Shown here: positions 39,401 to 48,095 of the stretch, piece after piece | Numbering within the stretch: the first letter of the stretch is position 1 | Layout of the letters: each line of letters opens with the position of its first letter | Source: Polyodon spathula | Lineage: Eukaryota > Chordata > Actinopteri > Acipenseriformes > Polyodontidae | Assembly (NCBI RefSeq): GCF_017654505.1 | Contig: NC_054572.1 | Span: 1,370,864-1,434,863 of the forward strand | Direction: 5' to 3' | DNA: 64,000 nt | Notes under the pieces: model-generated | Database searches by the model: none | What the model was told of the DNA's origin: nothing | What the model saw: the letters and a program-made list of their open reading frames with translations, nothing else | Program-made: the position numbers and the translations under genes

Positions 39401-42400
39401 GGATGCAAGCCAAGTTATTCCCCTGATGGTTGAAAGCTGTATAAGATTCATCAGCCGGCATGGTAGGTTCATTTTCATGGTGTTTATTTTTATAAATTCA
39501 TGCCTCTATTTTCCTTCGCTCTCTCTCTCTCTCTCCCCTGCTGTATAGGCTCTGTGTCAGCATTACTTGCTTTTTTAAACGTGTTCTTTATGTTTGCGGG
39601 GAGTAATAATGTGCAAACTGAGAATAACAAACTTTTCTTTTGCTCAAGGCCTGCAGCATGAAGGCATTTTCAGAGTGTCTGGATCACAAGTGGAGGTCAA
39701 TGACATTAAGAACTCGTTTGAGAGAGGTGAGGGTTATTATCTCTTTTTTTGCTTAATCAGTTTAACGCGGTACCTATCCCTTTCCCTGCTGTTGGTATAA
39801 ATGAAGGACAAGAATTAAAAGATAGCTAGATAGACACGCACAGCTAATTACCTCGTATTGCTGTCTCACTGCTACTCCCCTTATAAAAATGTCCATAGTA
39901 AAAGGATAGCACAGTGATGGCATAGATAAGCACAGCATAGCGAGGTATGGTGAAGTATATTAATGAACGTGGTAAGCTGTGGGAAATGCATAGTATAACC
40001 ATAGGGGAAAGCAGGGTAAAACTACAAAAGCACTGTATAGAAATACCATGGTAAACCTTTATAAGGGCTGGCACCTGGATGGATGGACTGACAGATAGGT
40101 GTGGGTACTGTAGGTAGGCCTCGCTGTTTACAAACGTTGTCACACTCCTCTCTGCCTGTCCCAGGCGAGGATCCGCTTGCAGGGGACCAGAATGACCACG
40201 ACATGGACTCCATCGCGGGAGTGCTCAAGCTCTACTTCAGAGGCCTGGAGAACACTCTCTTCCCCAAGGAAGTCTTTCAGGACCTCATTGCCGCAGTGTG
40301 TGAGTATCCCTTTCACTGTGGAATGCCCGCAGTGCGTTCCTGTGCGCATCCCCCACACAAAGCTGGGCGTTATATTCCTTGTGGCTGACCTACCTTGCTC
40401 GTTTTTTTTTTTTTGGGGGTTCACAGCGATGGAGAACCTCCAGGAGAGAGCTCTGCACATCCGGAAGGTCCTGCTGCTGCTACCCAAACACACCCTGGTC
40501 ATCATGAGATACCTGTTTGCGTTCCTCAGCCAGTACGTTCAGTATCCTGTTAATGCAGATGTCCTATGCCTTGTTTTGTATTGCATAGTGAGAGTCAGAA
40601 ATACCGACCACTAAAAGCTGCAGGGAAGTAGTACAGCATCTGATTTCAGTGTTCAAGGACACAGGAGAGATGGGAAAGTGTTACACAGTAATATCACCAC
40701 TCCTATTTGCCAAGCATTTATGAATAGCCTGCTGTTTAATAGTTGCCATGGCTTGGTAACTAATACTTCAGTAATTCTGATTTTGTTATAAAGTGCTTCC
40801 ATGTCTGGTGTCTGGGGTTTGGGGGAATTCAGTCAGTGTACGGGGAGCAGATTAAGAGCTTGAGTGATTTCACAATGGTTGGCTGCCCATTGGCTCCCCT
40901 GTTCCAGACAAGACACTGAGAAGGATTCCTCACCTCCCCCTCTCAAATCTCAAGTTTCCTCTCCGAAGCTCGGATCATAGAGTGGGGTGGATCAGGGGTC
41001 ACGGCCCAAAGCCGCATTAGTCTGTATTGTAGCCAATGTGAAGTTACTTTACAAAGTTTGTTGTTTTTGAATCTCAATTACAAAACTCATTGACTGTCCC
41101 TTAATGATCGATCTCTCGCTCTCGCTCTCTGTCTCCAGCCTTTCTCAATACAGCGATGACAACATGATGGACCCCTACAACCTAGCTATTTGCTTCGGCC
41201 CCACGCTGATGTCGGTCCCCGAGTGCCATGACCAGGTCACCTCCCAGGCACACGTAAACGAGCTGATCAAAACCATCATCATCCACCATGAGACCATCTT
41301 CCCTGGGCCCAGGGAGCTGGAGGGCCCAGTGTACGAGTGTGGAGTCACTGCTGAGGAGTACTGGTGAGCCGGACGCAGCTAGCACAGCAAACCCCAGGCT
41401 TTACTGGCCTGGCACCAGCATTCTATCTCAATCCATCGACTTTTCAAACACACCAGTGTTCACGTCTAAGAAACTCCACTCAAAACTGCAGACCAGTAAA
41501 CTGATCTAATATGCTAACATGAAGACCGTTTTTAATGGTTTACTTATTCTATACAATCTGTTGTTTTCTGTAAAGTTGCTTGTTGCTCAAAGTCGAGGTA
41601 TGTAATTGCTGTGGGTCACAGGACCAGCAAAGCTTTCAGATGGTAAGGAGACATTTTATAGAGCATTAAAATATGTAATTTGAAGCTATTTACTGTTTGT
41701 ATAAAAAGCTTAGTCCATTATAACGATCAGGGGAGGAGTAAAACTGGAGCACAAGCTCTTGAATTTTAAAACCCAGCAGGGGAGCGCCTTTTAAGTGTTC
41801 CTCTTTTTAAAAGGCCGCTTTTGGACACGGGTATTCTGCTGCTAACATCATTCCCAGACTTCATGAGCTCTTTCATCTGCAAGCTGTTGAAGCGATCTGA
41901 AGCTTGATGCCCTCGGCTCACCACGCACCAGCGACCCCTGTAGTCTGTCTGGGCGCCTGTAAGCTGCCCAGATCTGTGTTGTCCTCCAGCGTTGTAGCTC
42001 TGAGGTGGCTGCATAGTCGGTCTGCAGTGTGAAAAGAAGCGGTCGGCTGACTGCACACACTTCGGAGGACAGTGTGTGTGCATCTTCGGCGCTCCTGAGT
42101 CAGTGCGGGGGTGGTAGCGGTGAGCTGAGCCAAAAAAAAAATAATTGGCTATTCTAAATTGGGAGCTAATAAATAAAAAAATAAAAAAAGATAGATTGTC
42201 CTGCTCTGTGTGTGTGTTTATGTCTCTTCAATGCCTCTTCCACATGAGAGCCCTCCTCCGAGCATTGCTTTTGGAGCATGCGAGGGGAAACATTAGCCTT
42301 CAATGCGATAGTACCCCTGGGATGATCTCAAGGTCTGAGGCTTCTACATTAACGTGCTGTAGAGGTTTATTGTACCTAGTAAGGAATTAGCCAGGCCTAG

Positions 42401-42615
42401 GGCAGGGGGTGCGAGAAGGAATGCATTGAGGATGGCGTTGGAGAGAGCTGTGAAGTGGTGCAGTGTTTGTGTGGGAGGGGTGAATGGAGGGGTTTAGGGA
42501 AGCAGCTTCTCATCTTCCATCTGTAATCTGAATATCTGTTCAACACAGACATCGCGCTACCAGACAGTGAGGGTCGTGAATATTGCATATTGCAGTTTAT
42601 TTAATTTTATTTTTG

Positions 42616-42647
<32 letters not shown>

Positions 42648-45600
42648 CAGTGCTCTGTGTATTTAAAAAAAAAAAACATTTACCAGGCATGTTACATTCC
42701 ATCTAATTTCCCAACTGTTTAAAATGTAAACATGTTTAACATAGAAGAAAAACATTATTTTGAAATATCACAACATTTAATGCGTACTAGAGTAAACGCG
42801 TTTGAATAAATGACACACAGCCTATTGTACAAAGTTAGAAAAACTCTGAGTTATTAAAGTCCCTGCTATTCACGTGTTTCACACCTGCACTGGACTGAAA
42901 GACTCCTAGTAGGAATGCAGAGCTTCAGTAGATTTGATCTTGGGTGTGGAGAATATCCCAGCCCTCGTTGCCTCCGTGACACACAGACCCAGGCTGTGAT
43001 CAAGGTTAAGTGAGGATGTACCAAGACCCACTGCAGCAACTGGGGGCAGACACTCCTAAATAATGTTGTTCGCCAATGTTGGGAACATTATTTAAAGTGA
43101 GGTTTTTTTTTGTTTGTTTGTTTTTTTAGTCATACCCATGCGTCGCATCGATTTGAGCCGTATCGAAATTCGAAATGGACTGTTGTTTGTCTGTCTTATA
43201 AAGCACAAATCACTATGGAATTTGCTGAGAAGAGAAGACATTGACATAGACTCCAGACCCTAATTTAAATCACATCTAGCCAGGGGCCTGGAGAACATTA
43301 CAGCACGCTACTGCCATTTTCCATTACATTCCTCTGAAATTAAAAATAATAAAACAATATCCAAGTGAAAAGGCAATTTAAATGTTCCCCCCAAAAAGTC
43401 CTGTTTTAAATTATTAAAGGTCGTATTTGGAAATACCTTGGTGAATTTTTCTAACCTGCGCTTGTTTTGCAGTGACAGCCCCCACAGCGACCCCCCATTA
43501 GTGGAAGATTCCGTGCAAGATATCGTCGGCGAACATCACAACAGCGAGGACGGTAGGTGTTTAGGAAAGTGGCTGAATTTAACAGGCATGCAGCTGAACT
43601 ACAGTCTCTGTAGCACCCGTAAGTAATTTGCAGTGAGTGCTTACACAGTGCCTGATGGTATGGATCTTGTGTGTTAGCACATGAGGATGTAGCGAAACCC
43701 GCTACAACAGGGGTGTCTAGTCACATTCCTGGAAGGCCGTTCCACTCCAGGTAACATTATATGATTAACTACTTCAGGGTCTGGGTGGAAATTTAATTGG
43801 TTAAATTAAACAATTTAGAACATGGGTGGAACAAAGACCAGGAGTGGAAGAGCCAACTTGAAACACCCCTAGACTAAAACTGTCATCGAACTGTTTTATT
43901 TTAGTATTTGAAAATGTAGCCCTCTCGAGTGTTTTGTACTGTGATTTTTTATCTGACCAATAAAAGCTCTACCTCTTTCTCTGGCTCATCCAGGGTCCTT
44001 GCTCCTTTCAGAGTCTGAGCCTATCGAAGCCATCGCCAGGTTCGACTACGGGGGCCGCACAGCCCGGGAGCTGTCCTTCAAGAAGGGGGCCTCACTGCTG
44101 CTCTACCATCGCGCCTCTGACGACTGGTGGGAGGGGCGCCACAATGGCGTGGACGGGCTGGTGCCACACCAGTATATCGTGGTGCAGGACACGTAAGGCA
44201 GATCGATTCATAATGACATGCGCTGTTAACGAGGGATAATTCTCTGCTGTTCTGCTTGGATCATCAGTGGAATTGCTGACTGGCTGCACCAGCAAAAATT
44301 GCGGCTAAAAATAATCCACAAGGGGGAAGGTTGTGGGGAAGTGTTTTATCATTGCACTGTGCATTGGATCTCATAGGCGAAGCATAGCGGACTGGTAAAT
44401 CCATCTCTGTTACATATGTGAGCAGGAAGATGATGGGAAATGTAGTTCTGAGAGGTCCATGTGGGAACATGGGAAGCTTGAGGCAGGGAATGCAATTTAA
44501 AAGTTAAAAAAAAAAAGTGGTCCAAATGTAAAAAAAAAAAAAAACAAAAACAGCAGTACACTCACCTTACATAAACAGTTGTAGCAACACAATAAAATAA
44601 AAAGGTCCTAATATGCCCTTTAAGCTGTGTAACAGTGATGCACTTTACCACCACAATCTGCCTTGAGGAGTCTTTCCAGAAGAACGTTCTGTTTTTAGTT
44701 AATAGGAAAACAGCAGAAACGACACCACAGTATGCTGGCGAACACACATAGGATATGAAACAGGCTGTAAATACCTATTAGAAAGTAACTTAACCCTTTA
44801 ATGTTACGGCACAGCTGTTCCAGTTTTGGGTGGTGTGTTTGGAGAGTGTCCCATATATAAGACTGTCTCCCAGGTTACAAATCTGAGCAGCGGATCCATC
44901 CTTCCCCTCCTCACAGAGCACGTCCGCAGACACTGATTGGAGGGGACGGTAATGAATCACAGGTTGTCACAGGGCAGAGCCAGTGAGCAGAGCACGTCAA
45001 GAGAAATGTCTGAAACGAATCGGTTCAATAAAACAATATCACAAATCCTCAATATTCTTCTCTTTACAGCTGTTGGGGGAAATAGCAACACTTTAATTTA
45101 ATGATCCATTGTAAACAATCGCTAATGCATTTAGAACCGTTTGAAAGAATGTTCAAAACGAGGCTGCTAATAACAAAAGGCTAAAAACAACACAGTGTTA
45201 TAACTAATATATTACACAGATTGAAACAACAGAAAAAGCTTTTTGGTGTCTGGTTAAATGAAGCGGAGGCTAGAAACTCTGTTTCCTGGTTGCTTTCCCC
45301 AGGGAGGACGGTTTCTCCGACAGGGCCAGTCCTAAATTGGAAGTAGAAGCTGCACCGGACGGAGCACACTCGGAGGAGAAGGTGTCCACTAGGGTCAGCG
45401 TCAGCTCTCCCACCGGAGGCCACGTGGCGGATATCTACCTAGCGAACCTCAACAAGTAAGAGACCCTGCTTCCTGCAGAGGGGTGCGCTGCTGTGAGCCT
45501 GTACACGCTTGTGTTCTGTCAGGTGTAATAAGACCGTCGCACAAGCACTGTGACAGCCTCAAGACACCTACTCAAAGAGCGTGGACCAGAAAAAGCTCAT

Positions 45601-48095
45601 AATTCTGGTGCCAGTGGGTTTTGCCAAGCACCATGCCACTAGGGGTTAAAGCTTGGCTGAAAGGCGTAATTATTATTCTGTACACATAGCAAGCCGCTTT
45701 TGGTTCAGTCAAGGACAGCGTCCCAGCTTCTTGCTATTTCCACACATTTTATACCACAGCAGTGCTTTTAATAGATCTCGTGCTACTGCTAAACCATACG
45801 GAGTCCAGGTATTTATAGCATATTGTGCCCAATGCTTATTTGTATGAGCTAAACCTTCAGTCAATGTTGTGCTGTTTTGTGGCTGCAGACTAAGGAAGCG
45901 CCCGGAGTCCGCCAGCATCAGGAGGACCTTCCGGCCCAGCGAGGGCCACTGTACAGGGGATGGGCCCCTGGGGGCCACGGCTAGTCCTAGAGCCACCTCC
46001 ATGCCAGTTGGCAGCCTCCCGAAAGAGGGTCTGGAGAAACGGCCAGTCAGCACCCATGGGGCCCTCAGCTCCATCACCCGGCACTCCTCCCTCAAGACCA
46101 AGGTGGAGAGCCCACAGTTACGCAAAGCAGCCACCGCGGGGCGCTCCAAGAGCTTCAGCAACCACCGGCCGCTGGACCCTGAAGTCATTGCCCAGGTAGA
46201 GCACAGCTCACAGGTGTGTACTACAATTATATACCTCTGTACATATACACCACTGTTGTGTGTGGTGCTGTGAGATGTGACATTGAACCAGGGGTGGGCA
46301 ACGCCACTCTTCAGCAGCTATTCCAGTCCACGTTTTATAGATCGCATTGACCCTAGGAATTTTAATCAATTTGAAATCAAGTATGTAAAACTAGGACCTG
46401 GGCGATTCACTGAAATATTCCTAGACTGGAGTTCCCCAGCCCTGTTAATAGTTGTGCTGTGCATGAAAGTTCAAGTTCAGGGCGATGCCCTTGTCGTTTC
46501 TTTTTGTGTCTTTTCTGTGCTGATTTGTTATACCTTAGATCTTGGTTTTGGATGCCAGTTCAGCTCTGTTCTTCAGTCTACCGTACCCTCCAGTGAGAAC
46601 AAGGCCTGTTTGTTTCGTGCTATTGATTCAGGACCCTGTGCGCTTTCGTCTCGGGTGGCGTCTTCCTAAACAACCCCTTACAGGTCCTCTTTGGTTACAG
46701 GAGTACAATTTAGGTATTGTGTTGTGGGCCCCCCCTTTTAGCTTTCTAATCGCTTATAATCCAGATCCATTCGTTATGCACACTGTCTCTGCAGTACCTA
46801 TCGTATTACAGCAGCCTCAACATTGTTGAGTCTGTTCTCTGCAGCACTGCTTGCTGTGGTAATGCGATTACAGGTATAATGTTACCTTGTCTAATACTAA
46901 CAGGGACTTTCAGTGAGGGAATTAGAAAGTGAGGATTGGGAGTTATGAACTCTTAAGCCGATGGTTCTCCATTCAGGACAGCTTAATGTACTATGCAGAG
47001 CGTCTCGGTGGATTCAAATGCTGTTTTGTTTGTGGCAAGCGCCAGAAGAATGAAGTGAAAGATTTTATTTATTGTAATAGGTTCCACTGTGATGCAAGCA
47101 GTTTGTCTGCAGGGGCAGAACAAGCTGAACTCATTGTTACAAAGCAGGATAAGAACTAGGTCAAAACTATTTCAAGTAAGGTAGCAGTTCTGCTTGTTTG
47201 TCTCATTTCTTACCACTATAGGAATTTTCTACGCTATAATAGTGGAATAGTGGACACTAACTATAACAAAATATATTAAAAGAAGCTGCAGTGGACAGTG
47301 GGTAATACTGGCTGGGTCTTTATCAGCAAATGGTCTTTTATACCCCATAGTTGCTAAGCTATTGCTTAAGTACTGTTAGCACAAGGAGGGGGGAAAGCTC
47401 TTCCTTGAAATAAGCAGAAAATGTTGATCTCCGTTAGAATTAAAATCCAATTAAAATGACAGTAAATTACACCTTAATGGGGGTTAATTTCAACCACAGT
47501 ATTAAGTATTTTGGCACAAAACTTTTGCAACATAAACAGTTTTCTCCTTTACAGAGCCCCGTCTTGCTGCTGTAAATCTGTCGCTCTTTGTACAAAACCC
47601 TGGTTGCTGTCTGGACTCAAGCGAACACGCTAACCCTCCTTGTTTGCATCTGTCATCCTCCTCCAGGACATCGAAGCGACGATGAACACAGCCCTGAATG
47701 AGCTGCGTGAGTTGGAGAGGCAGAGCAGCGTGAAGCACGCCCCCGACGTGGTGCTGGACACGCTGGAGCCCTTGAAGACCTCTCCCTCCCTGCTGGGACC
47801 CACCTCGGAGCCCTCCAGCCCCCTCCACTCCCGCCTGCTCAAGGACTCGGACTCGCACCCCCTGCAGCGCAGCGCCAGCTCAGTCAGTGACGTGCCCAGC
47901 TCTTTCCGCCCCTGCAAGACTTCTGCCAAGGCTGCCGCACCCCCACGAGAGGCCAGACCCCCGGTCACCCGGCCCAAACCCATGGTGTACCACAAGACGA
48001 ACTCCGCTAGCCCTGGCATGGGCTCTCCCACCTCCACCACCCCCCCTACACCACCGCCACCCCCTCCCCCCATGGATAAATCATGCATCGTGTGA
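13122..48095 (+). CDS. srgap2: srgap2: SLIT-ROBO Rho GTPase-activating protein 2, exons 2-22 (5' partial)
   Basis: Membrane-bending GTPase-activating protein. In the known family it forms dimers through an inverse F-BAR domain that induces filopodia-like protrusions, switches off Rac1 through its RhoGAP domain, and binds SLIT-ROBO receptors and actin regulators through SH3, acting in neuronal migration and spine maturation. Twenty-one exons join in frame: F-BAR in exons 2-9/10 (about residues 23-480 including its C-terminal extension), RhoGAP in exons 12-17 (about 495-680) with the arginine finger in GIFRVSGS (about Arg528), SH3 in exon 19 (about 728-787), then a Ser/Pro-rich tail. The family start exon (about 22 residues) is not in the window. 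Coding total is 3185 nt; adding a 67-nt first exon gives about 1083 residues against about 1070 in mammals. Linker and SH3 flanks, and ikbke downstream, fit SRGAP2 better than SRGAP1 or SRGAP3. No frameshifts or premature stops were seen. Confidence 0.95.
15420..15726 (+). mobile_element. LINE 3'-end-like repeat
   Basis: Contains 'ttcaaagaaagactggatgc' and ends with 'ggccttttctcattcttgaa' and TTCTTATG repeats, typical of the 3' end of a vertebrate LINE. Related to the stretch at 10236-10355. Confidence 0.45.
18351..18462 (+). repeat. imperfect tandem duplication, unit about 55 bp
   Basis: Two adjacent units begin 'ctgcacgtgagctaattgtg' and 'ctgcacatgaagcgattgtg' and both reach 'aaatacaca'. 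Inside srgap2 intron 2. Confidence 0.55.
19565..19727 (+). CDS. srgap2: srgap2 exon 3 (F-BAR)
   Basis: Encodes [20 protein letters not shown], then a segment containing [19 protein letters not shown] and ending LFKK. Acceptor ttgcag, donor gtaaca. It continues the exon 2 frame exactly. Confidence 0.95.
20943..21001 (+). repeat. CT microsatellite
   Basis: About 29 perfect CT units in srgap2 intron 3. Confidence 0.95.
24940..24958 (+). repeat. poly-C run forming the polypyrimidine tract of srgap2 exon 4
   Basis: Nineteen C bases directly before the AG at 24959-24960 that starts exon 4. Homopolymer length is likely variable. Confidence 0.95.
24961..25023 (+). CDS. srgap2: srgap2 exon 4 (F-BAR, 63 bp)
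   Basis: Encodes 21 residues beginning [16 protein letters not shown] and ending ELYT. The acceptor follows a pure poly-C tract and the donor is gtaatt. Phase 0 at both ends, so skipping it would not shift the frame. Confidence 0.95.
25024..27230 (+). other. srgap2: srgap2 intron 4
   Basis: A 2.2-kb intron with a TA microsatellite at 25703-25726 and a short tandem duplication at about 25727-25758. Nothing else recognised. Confidence 0.8.
25703..25726 (+). repeat. TA microsatellite
   Basis: About 12 TA units after a T run. Confidence 0.95.
27231..27446 (+). CDS. srgap2: srgap2 exon 5 (F-BAR)
   Basis: Encodes [20 protein letters not shown] through [20 protein letters not shown] to KKIEKMKEK. 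This is the charged F-BAR stretch with the TPRSP loop typical of srGAPs. Acceptor ttcttag, donor gtgagg; phase 0 at both ends. Confidence 0.95.
27578..27706 (+). CDS. srgap2: srgap2 exon 6 (F-BAR)
   Basis: Encodes [20 protein letters not shown], then [20 protein letters not shown] and LID. It follows intron 5, which is only 131 bp. Acceptor tcttcag, donor gtgagt; phase 0 at both ends. Confidence 0.95.
27707..29828 (+). other. srgap2: srgap2 intron 6
   Basis: A 2.1-kb intron. It holds a CCAT/CCGT tetranucleotide tract at 29477-29533. The rest is AT-rich unique-looking sequence without recognisable features. Confidence 0.8.
29477..29533 (+). repeat. CCAT/CCGT tetranucleotide tract
   Basis: About 14 imperfect four-base units (ccat, ccgt, ctgt, cttc). 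Confidence 0.9.
29829..30050 (+). CDS. srgap2: srgap2 exon 7 (F-BAR)
   Basis: Encodes [20 protein letters not shown] through [16 protein letters not shown] to SHMGDT, late F-BAR helices. Acceptor gttgcag. The donor gtcagt departs from consensus at +3, but the next exon restores the family sequence in frame. Confidence 0.93.
30128..30214 (-). mobile_element. mariner/Tc1-like miniature element, terminal fragment B
   Basis: The reverse complement matches the left 85 bases of copy A, including the 'gcatcaccctatagaat' block, and ends at TA. The rest of the element is missing. Confidence 0.65.
30417..30442 (+). repeat. poly-T run
   Basis: About 26 bases, nearly all T, in srgap2 intron 7. Confidence 0.85.
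31386..31487 (+). CDS. srgap2: srgap2 exon 8 (F-BAR extension)
   Basis: Encodes [20 protein letters not shown], then [14 protein letters not shown], a coiled-coil segment. Acceptor ttcacag. The donor gtctgt is weak, but exon 9 resumes exactly with VKKTMEATL as in the family. Confidence 0.93.
32055..32252 (+). CDS. srgap2: srgap2 exon 9 (F-BAR extension)
   Basis: Encodes [20 protein letters not shown], then [40 protein letters not shown]. This block is almost invariant in vertebrate SRGAP2. Acceptor ctcaaag, donor gtgagc; phase 0. Confidence 0.96.
33387..33434 (+). repeat. AAT microsatellite
   Basis: About 16 perfect AAT units. Confidence 0.95.
33647..33731 (+). CDS. srgap2: srgap2 exon 10
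   Basis: Encodes [20 protein letters not shown] then LIEKTLGE, the helical end of the extended F-BAR module. Acceptor tttcag, donor gtgagt. It ends one base into a Ser codon finished by exon 11. Confidence 0.95.
33732..36283 (+). other. srgap2: srgap2 intron 10
   Basis: A 2.5-kb intron that contains the degenerate L2-like LINE fragment (34640-35390) and a CCA-rich run near 35591-35623. No other exon recognised. Confidence 0.8.
34640..35390 (+). mobile_element. degenerate L2-like LINE fragment (reverse transcriptase C-terminal part)
   Basis: Plus-strand reading gives broken pieces typical of L2-clade elements, across frames with stops and shifts: [29 protein letters not shown], then LYWLPA and HGLAPPCL. 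Only the end of the reverse transcriptase and the 3' part remain, so it is a dead 5'-truncated insertion within srgap2 intron 10. Confidence 0.75.
36284..36311 (+). CDS. srgap2: srgap2 exon 11 (28-bp microexon)
   Basis: Encodes [10 protein letters not shown] in the linker between F-BAR and RhoGAP. Acceptor ctgtag after a CT-rich tract, donor gtaggt. It joins in frame to exons 10 and 12 and matches the SRGAP2 linker. Confidence 0.92.
36772..36802 (+). CDS. srgap2: srgap2 exon 12 (31-bp microexon)
   Basis: Encodes [11 protein letters not shown], a basic Ser-rich linker just before RhoGAP. Acceptor ttatcag after a T-rich run, donor gtaatt. The corresponding mammalian SRGAP2 linker, as recalled, is about three residues shorter, and the GRRN stretch resembles SRGAP1. 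Confidence 0.9.
36803..39401 (+). other. srgap2: srgap2 intron 12
   Basis: A 2.6-kb intron with a TA microsatellite at 37231-37251, and at 37631-37652 a short Tc1-terminus-like stretch (ctacagttgtagctagaag). No exon recognised. Confidence 0.75.
37231..37251 (+). repeat. TA microsatellite
   Basis: About 10 TA units in srgap2 intron 12. Confidence 0.9.
39402..39462 (+). CDS. srgap2: srgap2 exon 13 (RhoGAP start)
   Basis: Encodes [20 protein letters not shown] and the first base of Gly, the N-terminal helix of RhoGAP. Acceptor atgtag, donor gtaggt. Confidence 0.95.
39649..39726 (+). CDS. srgap2: srgap2 exon 14 (RhoGAP arginine finger)
   Basis: Encodes [20 protein letters not shown] then KNSFERG. 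The Arg in GIFRVSGS (codon at 39672-39674, about residue 528) is the catalytic arginine finger that speeds GTP hydrolysis by Rac1. Acceptor ctcaag, donor gtgagg. Confidence 0.97.
39879..40066. mobile_element. CCTTATAA-ended miniature inverted-repeat element
   Basis: About 190 bp with terminal repeats 'ccttataaaaatgtccatag' and, reversed, 'ccttataaaggtttaccatg'. The interior is rich in 'gcatagtataaccat'-type words. No coding capacity. Superfamily unclear. Confidence 0.55.
40165..40299 (+). CDS. srgap2: srgap2 exon 15 (RhoGAP)
   Basis: Encodes [38 protein letters not shown] and [15 protein letters not shown] is the conserved RhoGAP helix contacting the GTPase. Acceptor cccag, donor gtgagt. Confidence 0.97.
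40427..40532 (+). CDS. srgap2: srgap2 exon 16 (RhoGAP)
   Basis: Encodes [20 protein letters not shown] then [15 protein letters not shown]. Intron 15 before it is only 127 bp. Acceptor ttcacag, donor gtacgt; the split His codon is completed by exon 17. Confidence 0.96.
40533..41138 (+). other. srgap2: srgap2 intron 16
   Basis: A 606-bp intron with gtacgt and tctccag ends. Nothing recognised inside. Confidence 0.8.
41139..41363 (+). CDS. srgap2: srgap2 exon 17 (RhoGAP end)
   Basis: Encodes [60 protein letters not shown] and [25 protein letters not shown] is the classic RhoGAP block containing the conserved Asn. Acceptor tctccag, donor gtgagc. Confidence 0.97.
41840..42190 (+). mobile_element. 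interspersed repeat with A-rich tail (SINE-like)
   Basis: The 3' half reads 'gcggtcggctgactgcacac', then 'gggggtggtagcggtgagct' and finishes in AATAAATAAAAAAATAAAAA, the pattern of a retroposed element. Family not assigned and the 5' border is approximate. Confidence 0.45.
42619..42645 (+). repeat. poly-T run
   Basis: About 27 T bases in srgap2 intron 17. Confidence 0.9.
43473..43552 (+). CDS. srgap2: srgap2 exon 18 (RhoGAP-SH3 linker)
   Basis: Encodes [20 protein letters not shown] then EHHNSED, an acidic disordered linker. Acceptor tttgcag, donor gtaggt. The final base starts the Glu codon completed by exon 19. Confidence 0.93.
44012..44192 (+). CDS. srgap2: srgap2 exon 19 (SH3 domain)
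   Basis: Encodes [60 protein letters not shown]. The ALYDY-type motif reads ARFDY, the WW pair and the PxxY are present, so the SH3 fold looks intact. The start at 44012 (acceptor tttcag) is chosen because it recreates the family DE-x-EP junction; an in-frame acceptor 18 nt upstream (cag at 43991-43993) would add six residues. Donor gtaagg. Confidence 0.95.
45303..45455 (+). CDS. srgap2: srgap2 exon 20
   Basis: Encodes [39 protein letters not shown] and [12 protein letters not shown]. The first part is divergent and probably disordered; HVADIYLAN is strongly conserved in srGAPs. Acceptor ccccag, donor gtaaga. Confidence 0.94.
45889..46195 (+). CDS. srgap2: srgap2 exon 21 (C-terminal tail)
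   Basis: Encodes [20 protein letters not shown] through [40 protein letters not shown] and [20 protein letters not shown]. It is Ser/Arg-rich with several RxxS-like phosphorylation-type contexts. Acceptor gctgcag, donor gtagag. Confidence 0.95.
47667..48095 (+). CDS. srgap2: srgap2 exon 22, terminal coding exon
   Basis: Encodes [40 protein letters not shown], then a Ser/Pro-rich tail and the final MDKSCIV with stop TGA at 48093-48095. DIEATMN and [10 protein letters not shown] match the family C-terminus. A run [11 protein letters not shown] just before MDKSCIV is not in the mammalian protein as I recall it. Acceptor ctccag. Confidence 0.95.
   Translation, partial: DIEATMNTALNELRELERQSSVKHAPDVVLDTLEPLKTSPSLLGPTSEPSSPLHSRLLKDSDSHPLQRSASSVSDVPSSFRPCKTSAKAAAPPREARPPVTRPKPMVYHKTNSASPGMGSPTSTTPPTPPPPPPPMDKSCIV

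Larger units (their letters stand above)
41364..43472 (+). other. srgap2: srgap2 intron 17
   Basis: A 2.1-kb intron holding an interspersed repeat with an A-rich tail (41840-42190) and a poly-T run at 42619-42645. Nothing else recognised. Confidence 0.8.
44193..47666 (+). other. srgap2: srgap2 introns 19-21 region
   Basis: Introns 19 (44193-45302), 20 (45456-45888) and 21 (46196-47666) around exons 20 and 21. Several open frames on both strands overlap exon 21 but are shadows. No further exon or repeat could be named. Confidence 0.7.

Noticed and set aside
45709..46188. 159-codon minus-strand open frame
   Set aside because: Antisense shadow of srgap2 exon 21, whose plus-strand frame matches the known protein.
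13122..48095. srgap1 or srgap3 identity
   Set aside because: Exon 9, the linker TDCSLAR and the C-terminal DKSC ending fit SRGAP2, and ikbke follows directly as in the SRGAP2 neighbourhood.
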